Assembly: GCF_000949425.1 (NCBI RefSeq)
Contig: NZ_CP010976.1
Location: 2,356,001-2,420,000 of the forward strand
Reading direction: 5' to 3'
Source: Paenibacillus sp. IHBB 10380
GTDB lineage: Bacteria > Bacillota > Bacilli > Paenibacillales > Paenibacillaceae
Length of the DNA: 64,000 bases
Both the position numbers and the translations under genes were made by a program. Under the pieces are notes generated by a model that worked only from the letters and a program-made list of their open reading frames with translations, was not told the origin of the DNA and made no database searches. Shown piece by piece: positions 26,353 through 35,383 of this stretch (position 1 is the stretch's first letter; every line of letters begins with the position of its first letter).

Positions 26353-29300
26353 CTATGGTGTGCTGACCTCTACCGGATCTGAATTAATTCTGGTACCCAC
26401 GGCTCTCACCACAAAATCATACTTAGTCGCTGTATTTATATTGTTAACCGTCAAGGTATAATCCATTTTTCCGGATTCCGAAGGCACATAAGCACTCCAG
26501 AAAGCTTTTACCTTGTCATTCTTCTCATAAATCCTAAAGCCTCTTACAGGTTCGCCACCAGCTGCAGGCGCCTTCCATGAAATGACGGCTTTATTTCCAC
26601 TGATCTGAACCTTAGCTCCCTCCACTTTAGCCGGTTTCGTGTCTGTTCTCTTGATACCGTAATGATCATAGACTTTTACGCCATTATCGCCCGCCTTCTC
26701 GTCTTTTTTGGCTGCTGTATAAGCCGTAAACTGAAGCACGTCGCTAGAGACCGATACGTCTGTAAACATTTTTTTGTGCGGCTGATTGTTAATCGCTGCA
26801 AAGTAGTCATTGTAACCCGGATACTTTTCATAGAATTTATCACCAAAGGAGTTAGACATAAGATAAACTGTCCCCTTAGGATTAATCGCATTTCCTTGAT
26901 TGTCGAATGACAGCTGACTAGTTGGAATAGTCTTGTCACCCAGCATCTGGAACGATCTCATATACATATGATCATGAGCTTCAAACACCATATCGATGCC
27001 CATCTCATCAAAGGTAGGAATCAGAATCTTTCTGTAGAACTGGACTCGGTCATCCTCCCATTCTCCAGCGTTATCACCTGCTGAGTAAGGTCCTTTGTGG
27101 AAGGTAACAAATTTCCATTTGGCATTACTCTTGGCTACCGTGTGTTTCATCCACTCGACCTGGGCCGTAAACTGTGGGTCCACCGATTTCACATCCTTGC
27201 CATTACTCGCTAACTCTCCACCATATTGGGAGTTAAATACAAGAATGAGAGCATCTCCATATTCGAAGGAATAGACGGATCCATCGTCAGTATTAGCTAT
27301 GACCTTTTTGGGCAAGTTGAAATGGTTGTAGAAGTTAGAGTTGGCTGTTGTTTCGTCTCCGTCATAATCCTTTACTTCGTGACCGCCCAGTACCGGAACA
27401 ATCGGTACATTCAGTAGTTGATTCTGTGGAAGTCCTAGCATCCACTGCCATTGCTCCTCTAAATCACCATTATCTACAAGATCCCCTGCATTGATCAGGA
27501 ATTTAGGGTTACCAACGGTTTCAACTGCTTTTCGGAATGTATCCGCCCATGGCTCAAAGCCTGATTTACTTGAGGCCTGTGAATCAGATCCAGCTATAAA
27601 ATGAAAAGGCTGATTGCTTGTTGTGTCGGTCTGGAACGAGCCGATTGAACTCCAACTATCTGAAGATCCACTACCGACACGGTATTTATACACCGTTCCA
27701 GGTGTCAGATTATTGGCGATGACTTTATGGCTGATAAATTTCTTCTTCTTGTTGCCCGTCCGATCGGCCTTTGTTATATAGGTCTGAATTTCTTCTGCAC
27801 TACCTCCAAATACTAAGGCTTCATCCTCGGGAAAATTACTTCCTTGAACTTTGGAAGCTTCTACGACTTGCACTACCGAGCTTGTCAAGACATCTGTATA
27901 CCATGTAAAGGCCCGGGTTGTTTTGGAATCCCCGTTAAATGTCATATTAATGAGCTTTGGTACGGAAGGCGTACTCTGCCCTCCCTGTATTGTAAAGCTC
28001 CATGAAATATCATTTGCGAGCATAACCTGATCATTTTTTCCCTTAATCAGTTCCTTGGGAACTTTGACGGTATAAGTTTGCCCACTTACAAATGAAGGAT
28101 GTTTGATGTTCAAGGTGTCATTGTTAACAATTTCAGAAGTAACGGAGCCCAACGGTTTATTGCTTTTGTCTACGATGGTGACGCTATAGCCCGGATTGAC
28201 TGAGACCGCTTTATTGAAGGTCACGGTTACCGGAGCTGCCTGAGTCACATTGGTTACACCGTCTTTTGGCGCCTTCGCCAGTTCGACTGTAGGGATTTCC
28301 ACAGGACCACCCGTTATGGAACTTCCAGAAACACGTACATCTTTGATTCTGCTGGAGCCAGTGCTACCTATGCTCTTCCCATCTTTAGTGTTGGCATCTG
28401 AGCTGACAATCCAACGGATATACAGTAAATCTTGATTATTCGCGTTCGCTGGAAGGGGTACATCCACTAACTTGCACGTATTGCTCGCACAATTGAAACT
28501 GGAGACCACCATTTTCAAATTCGTGTTTGGTACGTCCGACCATGTGTTGTTGTTCGTACTGATTTGAACCTTGAAGTCTCGTGGTCCCGTACCGGAAGAA
28601 TTTTGCTGTGAGGATAACGTTAAATTGTCATAACCTTTAGTAGAAACGGTCGCCAACCAGTACTTCTTACCGTTGCTCCCGTCCCAGCCCTGGTAACTTA
28701 TGGCTTGCTGGCTGCTATCGTAATCCTCGTAGTAACCGCCTATGCTCCGAAACGTAGATGCGGTCTTGAATGTTCCATCCGTTGCCGGAAATACCCCGTT
28801 TTGTCCTGCGTTTGCAAAAATCCATTCTGCCAGTTTAGTCTTTTCCAGCGATGCCGCCGACTTCGTTGTAACTTCAATCTGGTTGCTTATGTCCGAATTG
28901 TTATTCGCAGAGTCATAAGCAATGACATGGTATCGGTATGTTGTATCCCGAATAACCCCTGCATCATCATACGATGTAGCTACTGTACTACTGATTTTGG
29001 AACCGTCACGATAAATGTGATATCCAGTAGTTCCAACATCGTCAGATGCCATCCAAGTCAGATTAATCGTCGAATCGGAAACCGCAGACCCGGCAAGATC
29101 AACTGGTGGGGTTGGAGGCGTTGTGTCGGAAGGAGGCTCCGTTCCCTTCAGTTCTCCTTCAACCGTAATGTTGATCAGTTGGCTTGAACCCTGATCACCG
29201 ATGGTCGATCCAGAGGTGCTCACATTCGAATTGACAAGCCAGCGAATATACAATTTATCTTGATTATTAGCCGTATCTGGGAGAGGCGCTTTAATCAATG

Positions 29301-29793
29301 GAGTCGCTGTATCTGGATTCAATACAAGGTCCGGCAAGTCCGTACCTTCACCCGTTATGTTGAGCCAGTTCTGCTGATCTGTACTGATTTGAACCCTGAA
29401 ATCACGAGGGCCAGTAGTCCCCTTACCTTGCAGCGCTGAGGATAACGTTATATTCTTATAATTTTTGGTTGGAACGACAGTGAGCCAATATTTATCCTTC
29501 CCTGTTTCTTGATGCCAGCCTTGGTAACGTATCGCTTTAATATCGTCATTCCAGTCATAATACGGTGCAGAAGGGACAGGTTGAAGCGTTGATGTTTCTT
29601 TATAAACGCCATCACTAGCGGGAAATATGCCTAGATCGGTTGGGTTGGACGTATATTTCCATTCTGCAAGCGTACTCGGAGCCACCACACTACCTTCAGC
29701 GAATGTGAGTCCGTTAAACTGTAATGTAATCACCATAAACGCCATGAGCAATGAAAGCATTCGCTTCCCTTTTTTACCCCAAATTATATTCAT
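26353..29793 (-). CDS. Secreted modular metallophosphoesterase (purple acid phosphatase-like)
   Basis: This exported protein of about 1146 residues has a signal peptide, then two similar discoidin-like modules (each with a W-L-x-V...GPRDFxVQIS pattern, about residues 40-220 and 320-490) separated by a fibronectin type III domain, an SbsA-type Ig-like domain (about 500-610), a purple-acid-phosphatase N-terminal Fn3-like domain, and a calcineurin-like catalytic domain with GSDSQ, INAGDLVDNG, LGGHEV, FHKGPYS and EAHDHMY. A C-terminal Fn3 domain follows. ATG 29793 is preferred because GGAG lies eight bases before it. A LacI-type operator upstream links it to the glucan regulon. Substrate unknown. 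Confidence 0.9.
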   Translation of the reverse strand: MNIIWGKKGKRMLSLLMAFMVITLQFNGLTFAEGSVVAPSTLAEWKYTSNPTDLGIFPASDGVYKETSTLQPVPSAPYYDWNDDIKAIRYQGWHQETGKDKYWLTVVPTKNYKNITLSSALQGKGTTGPRDFRVQISTDQQNWLNITGEGTDLPDLVLNPDTATPLIKAPLPDTANNQDKLYIRWLVNSNVSTSGSTIGDQGSSQLINITVEGELKGTEPPSDTTPPTPPVDLAGSAVSDSTINLTWMASDDVGTTGYHIYRDGSKISSTVATSYDDAGVIRDTTYRYHVIAYDSANNNSDISNQIEVTTKSAASLEKTKLAEWIFANAGQNGVFPATDGTFKTASTFRSIGGYYEDYDSSQQAISYQGWDGSNGKKYWLATVSTKGYDNLTLSSQQNSSGTGPRDFKVQISTNNNTWSDVPNTNLKMVVSSFNCASNTCKLVDVPLPANANNQDLLYIRWIVSSDANTKDGKSIGSTGSSRIKDVRVSGSSITGGPVEIPTVELAKAPKDGVTNVTQAAPVTVTFNKAVSVNPGYSVTIVDKSNKPLGSVTSEIVNNDTLNIKHPSFVSGQTYTVKVPKELIKGKNDQVMLANDISWSFTIQGGQSTPSVPKLINMTFNGDSKTTRAFTWYTDVLTSSVVQVVEASKVQGSNFPEDEALVFGGSAEEIQTYITKADRTGNKKKKFISHKVIANNLTPGTVYKYRVGSGSSDSWSSIGSFQTDTTSNQPFHFIAGSDSQASSKSGFEPWADTFRKAVETVGNPKFLINAGDLVDNGDLEEQWQWMLGLPQNQLLNVPIVPVLGGHEVKDYDGDETTANSNFYNHFNLPKKVIANTDDGSVYSFEYGDALILVFNSQYGGELASNGKDVKSVDPQFTAQVEWMKHTVAKSNAKWKFVTFHKGPYSAGDNAGEWEDDRVQFYRKILIPTFDEMGIDMVFEAHDHMYMRSFQMLGDKTIPTSQLSFDNQGNAINPKGTVYLMSNSFGDKFYEKYPGYNDYFAAINNQPHKKMFTDVSVSSDVLQFTAYTAAKKDEKAGDNGVKVYDHYGIKRTDTKPAKVEGAKVQISGNKAVISWKAPAAGGEPVRGFRIYEKNDKVKAFWSAYVPSESGKMDYTLTVNNINTATKYDFVVRAVGTRINSDPVEVSTP

Positions 29794-29821
29794 TTGCATC
29801 TCCTTCGCTTTTTTCATAAGT

Positions 29822-30246
29822 GTGCTATTCTTTGCCTGACTTCCTCCTAACCTCCCTTCCTCGTAAAATAAATCCCTGACAGCAACTCACAAAGTTAAAA
29901 CGCTTTAACTTTTTTGAAATTAAAACGTCATAAATATGACAATCTGCTGTCATACACTTAATATACTATATTCCTAAAATAATAAGAACCATAAAAAAAG
30001 AGTTAGCATCTACTACAACCTTGCCAACTTCTAATCAATATATGAATTTAACTGTTCATAGGCGACTACTACAAACAAGCAAAGAAACTACCTCGAATGA
30101 CCTGTTTAGTCAACCGATTTTCACGCTGCACAGTGCCTTTTAATATAAACAATAGCCACATTCATCTATAATGTTGCTAAATATCACCTAATCAGTTAAA
30201 CTGTAATTATAAAAATTATAGATATGAACCTAAAGGAGAATAGATC
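29822..30246. other. Intergenic region with one operator
   Basis: Apart from the LacI-type operator at 29891-29913, I see no gene or strong structure in these 425 AT-rich bases between divergent genes. Confidence 0.4.
29891..29913 (-). promoter_or_regulatory. LacI-type operator before the phosphoesterase gene
   Basis: AAAGTTAAAACGCTTTAACTTT matches the operators at 2792, 6326, 6398 and 11678 with one extra A in the centre. It is about 100 bases upstream of the phosphoesterase start, suggesting that this secreted enzyme belongs to the same regulon. Confidence 0.6.
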
Positions 30247-30951
30247 ATGACAATGAAAGTTGAATTCTGGTCAGATATTGTTTGCCCATGGTGTTATATA
30301 GGTAAACGCCGTTTCGAGAAAGCTCTATCTCAGTTTGAACATCAAGATCAGGTTGAAGTGATTTGGAGGAGCTTTGAGCTGGATCCATCGTCATCACGTG
30401 TGGGTGAAGATATTGTAGAATCCTTAACCAACAAATTTGGTAAATCAACCTCGGAAGTGAAACAAATGACAGAACAAATTGCTGCGCTTGCTGCACAAGA
30501 TGGTCTTGAATACCGTTTCGACCTTATGAAATCCGGAAATTCGTTTGATGCGCATCGTTTGCTTCACTTGAGCGCCGAACAAGGCTTGCATAAAAATTTC
30601 AATGAGCTTCTCTACAAATCTTACTTTACGGACGGCATGCTCGTTGGTGATTTGGATTCACTCAAGAAAATAGCCGCAGAGGCTGGCCTTGATTCAGCCG
30701 AAGTAAATCGCGTGCTAGAGAGTGATGCATATGCTGACAAAGTAAGAGATGATGAAGCTCGTGCATCAAGTCTAAGAGTGAATGGTGTGCCTTTCGTGCT
30801 TGTAGATGATAAATATGCGATCTCAGGTGCACAATCTGTAGAAGTCTTCCTTGACACTCTTCGTAAAGGCTGGATTGAGACACATCCGCTTACGATGGCT
30901 GGTAACCCTGAAGATGGAAATAGCTGTGAAGGTGACAACTGTATCATCTAA
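30247..30951 (+). CDS. FrnE-type DsbA-family oxidoreductase
   Basis: This 234-residue thioredoxin-fold protein has the active site CPWC at residues 13-16 right after the first strand, as in FrnE and 2-hydroxychromene-2-carboxylate isomerase-like proteins. The helical insertion with SFDAHRLLHLS and the cis-Pro motif VNGVPFVLV are present. No signal peptide is seen, so it acts in the cytoplasm, probably in thiol-disulfide or oxidative-stress metabolism. A CEGDNCII tail adds two cysteines at the C-terminus, also seen in some relatives. AAGGAG precedes ATG 30247. Confidence 0.92.
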   Translation: MTMKVEFWSDIVCPWCYIGKRRFEKALSQFEHQDQVEVIWRSFELDPSSSRVGEDIVESLTNKFGKSTSEVKQMTEQIAALAAQDGLEYRFDLMKSGNSFDAHRLLHLSAEQGLHKNFNELLYKSYFTDGMLVGDLDSLKKIAAEAGLDSAEVNRVLESDAYADKVRDDEARASSLRVNGVPFVLVDDKYAISGAQSVEVFLDTLRKGWIETHPLTMAGNPEDGNSCEGDNCII

Positions 30952-31191
30952 CCATCGATCCTTATGCTTGAAAATACGACTAAAGCCTCTGGAAAGAAAG
31001 AGTATAGTTTGGCGATAGAACTGGCATTCAAACTGACATAGGTTTGAATGCCAGTTTTTGTTATATAAATGTTATATAGATATATAACCCATACACTATA
31101 AAAGACATCATCGACTTGTTGAAAGAAATGCCTTCCCATGATCTTGCAATCAGATATAATTGGAATATATACGTTCGTGGAGGAGATAACT

Positions 31192-31773
31192 TTGAACGCA
31201 ATGAAAGAACAAGATATTATTCAACTTGTTAAAGAAGACGTGTGGATGATGGATATATTAGTAACTGCCAAATCTTTAAATCTACCTGATTGGTGGGTCT
31301 GTGCTGGCTTTGTACGCTCTAAAATTTGGGATGTGCTTCACGGCTTTAAGGAAAGAACACCCATGCCAGATGTAGATGTAATCTATTTCGATAAAAGCAA
31401 TCTTGATGAAGAAGAAGAAAAACAATTAGAAAAGAAGCTACGCAGCATGAACCCTAACATTCCTTGGTCTGTCAAAAATGAAGCAAGAATGCATCTGTTG
31501 AATAACTTACCCCCTTATTCATCATCCGTGGATGCGATCTCAAGGTTTCCAGAAACAGCAACCGCATTGGGGCTTACATTAGAGGAACTCAATAAAGTTG
31601 TCTTAATAGCCCCTTATGGCATAGATGATGTAGTCAATATGGTAATAAAACCTACACCGCGATTTGAAGAAACGAAAGCATTAGCACACATTTATGAAGA
31701 ACGTATTGTAAAGAAAAATTGGCAAGGTACTTGGAATAAGATAAAGGTATCTCATATTCAGCAGAGCGACTAA
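31192..31773 (+). CDS. Nucleotidyltransferase-like protein (DUF925/NTP_transf_6)
   Basis: This protein of about 193 residues has the family motifs WWVCAGFVRSKIWDVLHG and PMPDVDVIYFDKS, where the Asp pair resembles the catalytic acidic residues of nucleotidyltransferases. Substrate and role are unknown. I chose TTG 31192 because GGAGGAG lies eight bases upstream; ATG 31201 is the alternative. It is a single gene ended by a strong terminator. Confidence 0.85.
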   Translation: MNAMKEQDIIQLVKEDVWMMDILVTAKSLNLPDWWVCAGFVRSKIWDVLHGFKERTPMPDVDVIYFDKSNLDEEEEKQLEKKLRSMNPNIPWSVKNEARMHLLNNLPPYSSSVDAISRFPETATALGLTLEELNKVVLIAPYGIDDVVNMVIKPTPRFEETKALAHIYEERIVKKNWQGTWNKIKVSHIQQSD

Positions 31774-31790
31774 TATAATCAAATACGTCA

Positions 31791-31818
31791 CAAAGCCAGC
31801 GGATTACCGCTGGCTTTG
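31791..31818 (+). terminator. Terminator after the nucleotidyltransferase-like gene
   Basis: CAAAGCCAGCGG and CCGCTGGCTTTG form a perfect 12-bp stem with a 4-base loop, followed by TTT. Confidence 0.85.
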
Positions 31819-31868
31819 TTTACATCCTTGTATCAAATTCGTAGCCAATACTCAAAAAAATCATCCCA

Positions 31869-32111
31869 TTATTCAAATCCTGTATGGTACTTCTTCTCAC
31901 TGGAAGAAGTGTGCTTGGATTCACCCATACGCCGCTTCTCTTCTTGCTTCTCCATCGTCAGATCTTCCATCGGTATAGAGTCTACGGTCTGTTCGCTCTC
32001 AAACATATCCAATAAACTTTCATTCTCCGTTGGGTATTGCTCTGGATGATCTCTATTGCCTTCGGAATATTTAGAATTGTCATCCTGCTTCTGCTCAGTC
32101 ATTGGGCTCAC
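31869..32111 (-). CDS. Small hydrophilic hypothetical protein
   Basis: This frame of about 80 residues is extremely rich in Glu, Ser, Lys and Gln with no hydrophobic core, suggesting an intrinsically disordered small protein. It may start at GTG 32111 or ATG 32102. No family is recognised. The codon composition is plausible for coding and no other gene occupies the stretch, but it could be spurious. Confidence 0.4.
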   Translation of the reverse strand: MSPMTEQKQDDNSKYSEGNRDHPEQYPTENESLLDMFESEQTVDSIPMEDLTMEKQEEKRRMGESKHTSSSEKKYHTGFE

Positions 32112-32238
32112 CCTGCTCTCTTAAAGGTATTTATTCGCCAGATCAATGTGATCTAGCCATGTACTGATGTGATCACCTATGAATCATTACCTCAGAGAGA
32201 GCTTTCCAAACAGAACAAATTTATACCCCAACTCTAAT

Positions 32239-33204
32239 TCAGATCTTCCCTACATGCGCGGACCTATATTCTTCCATAATATTGTCGATAATTTGCTGTA
32301 CAGATAGTATCTCTTTAATCTCGTGCACTCTGGACCCGGCAAAAACCAACCCGTTCCGAACGTCCCCTCTAAGAGAGGTGAGTAAAGATTCCATCGTGCA
32401 GAATCGATGTGAGCAAACTTTAAGACAATTATGGCATTTGGCTATTTTTATTTTGGCATCATCGCTGATCAGATCTGTAAATTCATTTCTAATTGCTCTT
32501 CCCAGCAAACCTACTGTGGACTTGACCAATACGGTATCACCTTCTCGGGCATCCACATATTTCTGTTTGAATTCTAAGGGGGCATCACATTCATTACTGG
32601 CTACGAAACGGGTACCCATTTGTACACCGGATGCGCCGATCTGGATTGCCTTTGCCACATCTTTTCCTGTCAAGATCCCACCGGCGGCAATGACGGGAAT
32701 TGTAACTTCCTCTACTACTTCAGGAAGGATATCAAACATGGATCTGTCTGTTCCCAAATGTCCTCCTGCTTCAAAGCCTTCTACCACAACAGCTGCTGCA
32801 CCTAATTTTTCGGAAATTCTGGCTAATTTGGCAGAAGAAACAATAGACACCACGGGTGTGCCATATTCTTTTCCCCATGCATACACATCTCTAGAAATTC
32901 CGGCCCCAGAAATAATGAAATCCACCTTTTCTTCTAAAGCAACCTTCATCTTTTCGGCATAGTCCTTCATTGCAAATAGCACGTTCACACCGATATATCC
33001 AATCCCTCTAGAGAGTTCTCTTGTTCTACGAATATGGATTCTCAATTCCTCCGTAGTTATGCCTGTACCGGAAATAGTACCGATTGCACCAGCATTGGCA
33101 ACCGCAGAAGCAAGGCCACTCAGGGAAATTCCGACACCCATACCTCCTTGAATAATAGGTACCCTTGATTTAATGTGCCCGAATTGTATGATTGGAAGGT
33201 TCAA
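32239..33204 (-). CDS. Nitronate monooxygenase / FabK-like flavoprotein
   Basis: This 321-residue TIM-barrel FMN enzyme has the family blocks VPIIQGGMGVGISLSGLA, SGAGISRDVY, VVVEGFEAGGHLG (with the catalytic His in AGGHLG) and VIAAGGILTGKDVAKA, followed by GASGVQMGTRF. It either oxidises alkyl nitronates or acts as an enoyl-ACP reductase relative. An unusual Cys cluster CHNCLKVCSHRFC lies near residues 258-270. The start is TTG at 33204 behind AGAGGTG. Confidence 0.88.
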   Translation of the reverse strand: MNLPIIQFGHIKSRVPIIQGGMGVGISLSGLASAVANAGAIGTISGTGITTEELRIHIRRTRELSRGIGYIGVNVLFAMKDYAEKMKVALEEKVDFIISGAGISRDVYAWGKEYGTPVVSIVSSAKLARISEKLGAAAVVVEGFEAGGHLGTDRSMFDILPEVVEEVTIPVIAAGGILTGKDVAKAIQIGASGVQMGTRFVASNECDAPLEFKQKYVDAREGDTVLVKSTVGLLGRAIRNEFTDLISDDAKIKIAKCHNCLKVCSHRFCTMESLLTSLRGDVRNGLVFAGSRVHEIKEILSVQQIIDNIMEEYRSAHVGKI

Positions 33205-33334
33205 TTACGCACCTCTTTCACTGTTTTTTGTGGATCTTTAATAAGACTCGAAAGGAGTAATACCGATAAAGATATCACAAATAAAGATTTACCGATGTGA
33301 TTATTCATGCTCAGGGCCAACGGTATAAATCTCA

Positions 33335-33395
33335 TTAACATACGAAAACCCAAGTGACTGTCCTGCTGGACGTTCACTTGGGTTTTCGTATGTTA
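33335..33395. repeat. Perfect 23-bp inverted repeat
   Basis: The arms TTAACATACGAAAACCCAAG (extended by TGA) and their exact complement are separated by a 15-base loop containing TCCTGCTGGA. It lies between nitroreductase and nitronate monooxygenase genes and could terminate transcription, although no long U run follows on either strand. Confidence 0.75.
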
Positions 33396-33423
33396 ACTAT
33401 AGAAATCATATCAGACACTTATA

Positions 33424-33990
33424 CTATGCTTCGTCAATGATACTAATTCTGTCTGCCGCTGGAACACGTTTCTGAGGATTAGGGACTTGAGCTGCATAAC
33501 CAACATGCAGGCTTCCTACAACCTTTTCACCTGGCTGAACACCTACGGCTTCTCGGAAAGCTGCTTCGTGCATGAATCCGTAACTCTCCCATACCATTCC
33601 AATTCCTTGATCCCAAGCAAGTAGACTGAAATTGTGAATGACACAGCTCGTTGAAGCATAGTCTTCTTCTCTAATCGCAATGACTGGATTTTCTTTCATG
33701 ACAACAATAACAAACACCGGAACATTCATCATTTTGTTATAGAAATTCTGCCCCGCTTCTTTAGCTTTCTCAGGATCACTCTTCAGGAGTCCCTTCCCCT
33801 TCGGGTTAAGTTCTGCAATACGCTTCCGACCTTCTCCGTGAACAATAATAAAACGCCATGGTTGAGTCATTCTGTGGTTAGGAACCCACACAGCTGTATC
33901 TAGCAGGTCTTTAACTACATCCAGAGAAACCTCTCGTTCCTCAAATCGATGAATGGATCTTCTTTCTCTAATGAGTTGTGACAATTCCAT
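33424..33990 (-). CDS. Nitroreductase-family flavoprotein
   Basis: This 188-residue FMN-dependent oxidoreductase shows the nitroreductase blocks RRSIHRFEEREVSLDVVKDL, WVPNHRMTQPWRFIIV and the C-terminal GMVWESYGFMHEAAFREAVG. ATG 33990 follows AGGAGGGG. It lies downstream of a Fur-type box, suggesting iron-responsive expression. The physiological electron acceptor is unknown. Confidence 0.9.
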   Translation of the reverse strand: MELSQLIRERRSIHRFEEREVSLDVVKDLLDTAVWVPNHRMTQPWRFIIVHGEGRKRIAELNPKGKGLLKSDPEKAKEAGQNFYNKMMNVPVFVIVVMKENPVIAIREEDYASTSCVIHNFSLLAWDQGIGMVWESYGFMHEAAFREAVGVQPGEKVVGSLHVGYAAQVPNPQKRVPAADRISIIDEA

Positions 33991-34058
33991 GATATGACCC
34001 CTCCTATTCCTTGAACATTGATAAGTATGAATGATTTTATTAATTCGTTTATTGCAAA

Positions 34059-34073
34059 TGATAATCCTTATCA
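34059..34073 (-). promoter_or_regulatory. Fur-type box upstream of the nitroreductase
   Basis: TGATAATCCTTATCA matches the Bacillus 7-1-7 Fur consensus except for one base in the second arm. It is 69 bases upstream of the nitroreductase ATG. Confidence 0.7.
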
Positions 34074-34191
34074 TTGTAAATTAGGAATACTAAAATGTCC
34101 AATGATTTTCTTGAGATTACTGGCAATTAACCTCGACTTCACACGGAATTCGTGCATATACATTGCTGGTATGCCTCCAATCTATTACAAC

Positions 34192-34518
34192 TTAAAAAGC
34201 CCATCGAAGAAACATCATGCAAACAAGGCCCACGAGGACAGTGCCTAGTAAACTCCGAGTCATTAAGGCAACTGCGAATGTCGGTATGGCAGCTAACCAT
34301 TCCAACCGGGTGACAACCAGTGAGAAATGGCCATCTGCAATGAACAGTTCTTGAGCAATTAAGGCGGACATAACAGCAACCGGAATATGTTGTAGCCAAC
34401 GAATGAGACCATTAGGTAATTGCATTCGACTGAGCACGACTAACGGGAGAACGCGAGGGATAAACGTCACAAGGGCAGAACCCAAAATAATAATTAAGAT
34501 ATTCCATCTGATTTCCAT
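34192..34518 (-). CDS. azlD: AzlD-type branched-chain amino acid exporter subunit
   Basis: This 108-residue protein has four hydrophobic segments and the AzlD motif FIPRVLPLVVLSR, later IPVAVMSALIAQEL. It overlaps the azlC gene by about 25 bases. The pair forms an exporter of branched-chain amino acids or their analogues. Confidence 0.9.
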   Translation of the reverse strand: MEIRWNILIIILGSALVTFIPRVLPLVVLSRMQLPNGLIRWLQHIPVAVMSALIAQELFIADGHFSLVVTRLEWLAAIPTFAVALMTRSLLGTVLVGLVCMMFLRWAF

Positions 34519-35237
34519 CTTTCGAACACAACTCCTATCGTAGAACTTAGAACGGCAGCCACGATAATCCCTATACTTCCGGTAAAAATATAACTGGCAC
34601 CGATCACAATGAGTACCGAACTTAAGGCCACGATCATATGTATAAATAATTTTTGGCTATTATACAATTGAAGTACAAGTAAGCCAATGAACATAGCCGG
34701 TAGGGCAAAATCGAGTCCAAATGCTTCTGGATTAGGAATCCATTTACCTAGCAATCCACCTGCGACCGTTGCTAGCAACCAATTCAGGTAAGCCGTTATA
34801 TTCAGCCCAAGCATCCATTTGTATCCTAATGCTTTCCCACTAGCGACCCGATTCATTGCCACACCGAATGTCTCATCTGTTAATTGGGAACCAATCACTA
34901 GATTGTTCCAAACGGTGAGTCGCTTAACTTCGGGTGCAAGAGCAGCACTTAGTAGAAGATGTCGAAGATTTATGAAAAAAATAGTAAAGATAATCGCTGA
35001 TACCGAAGAGCTTGCAGCAATCATTCCCGCGGCGATAAACTGTCCTGATCCTGCATAGAGTAATGCACTCATGAGAGCTATTTCAGCTATGCTGAGTCCT
35101 GAGGTATTCCCGACAACACCTGCCGCAAATCCAATACTTAAGTAACCTAGCAATGTAGGAACACAATCTTTAACTCCTTGTAAGAAGCTATCTTGTGACT
35201 TTGAAGTTTGATGATTTATAATCTGATCCATCTCCAT
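34494..35237 (-). CDS. azlC: AzlC-type branched-chain amino acid exporter subunit
   Basis: This 247-residue membrane protein has the AzlC features GVKDCVPTLLGYLSIGFAAG near the N-terminus, then SALLYAGSGQFIA and NLRHLLLSAAL. I prefer ATG 35237 because AGAGG lies upstream of it; a start at 35285 is possible but adds residues not typical of the family. It is followed by azlD. Confidence 0.92.
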   Translation of the reverse strand: MEMDQIINHQTSKSQDSFLQGVKDCVPTLLGYLSIGFAAGVVGNTSGLSIAEIALMSALLYAGSGQFIAAGMIAASSSVSAIIFTIFFINLRHLLLSAALAPEVKRLTVWNNLVIGSQLTDETFGVAMNRVASGKALGYKWMLGLNITAYLNWLLATVAGGLLGKWIPNPEAFGLDFALPAMFIGLLVLQLYNSQKLFIHMIVALSSVLIVIGASYIFTGSIGIIVAAVLSSTIGVVFERWKSDGIS

Positions 35238-35288
35238 GTATTCTAACCTCTTTAGTATTTCTTGATATGATGAACCAATCTCCATGAT

Positions 35289-35328
35289 GTGAAAAAAGGG
35301 TAAATCCTAAGATCTACCCCTTTTTCAC
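35289..35328 (-). terminator. Hairpin between azlC and the aldo/keto reductase gene
   Basis: GTGAAAAAAGGGTA pairs with TACCCCTTTTTCAC around a short loop. It lies upstream of azlC and downstream of no plus-strand gene, so it most likely separates the aldo/keto reductase transcripts from azlCD. Confidence 0.55.
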
Positions 35329-35383
35329 AATACATCATTATAAGTCATGATATAGATAATATCAATTTTTAATTACTTTTCTA

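Noticed and set aside
28705-29187. Plus-strand open frame of 160 codons within the phosphoesterase gene
   Set aside because: It is an antisense shadow: Cys/Arg/Ile-rich, no ribosome site, fully inside a well-supported modular protein gene.
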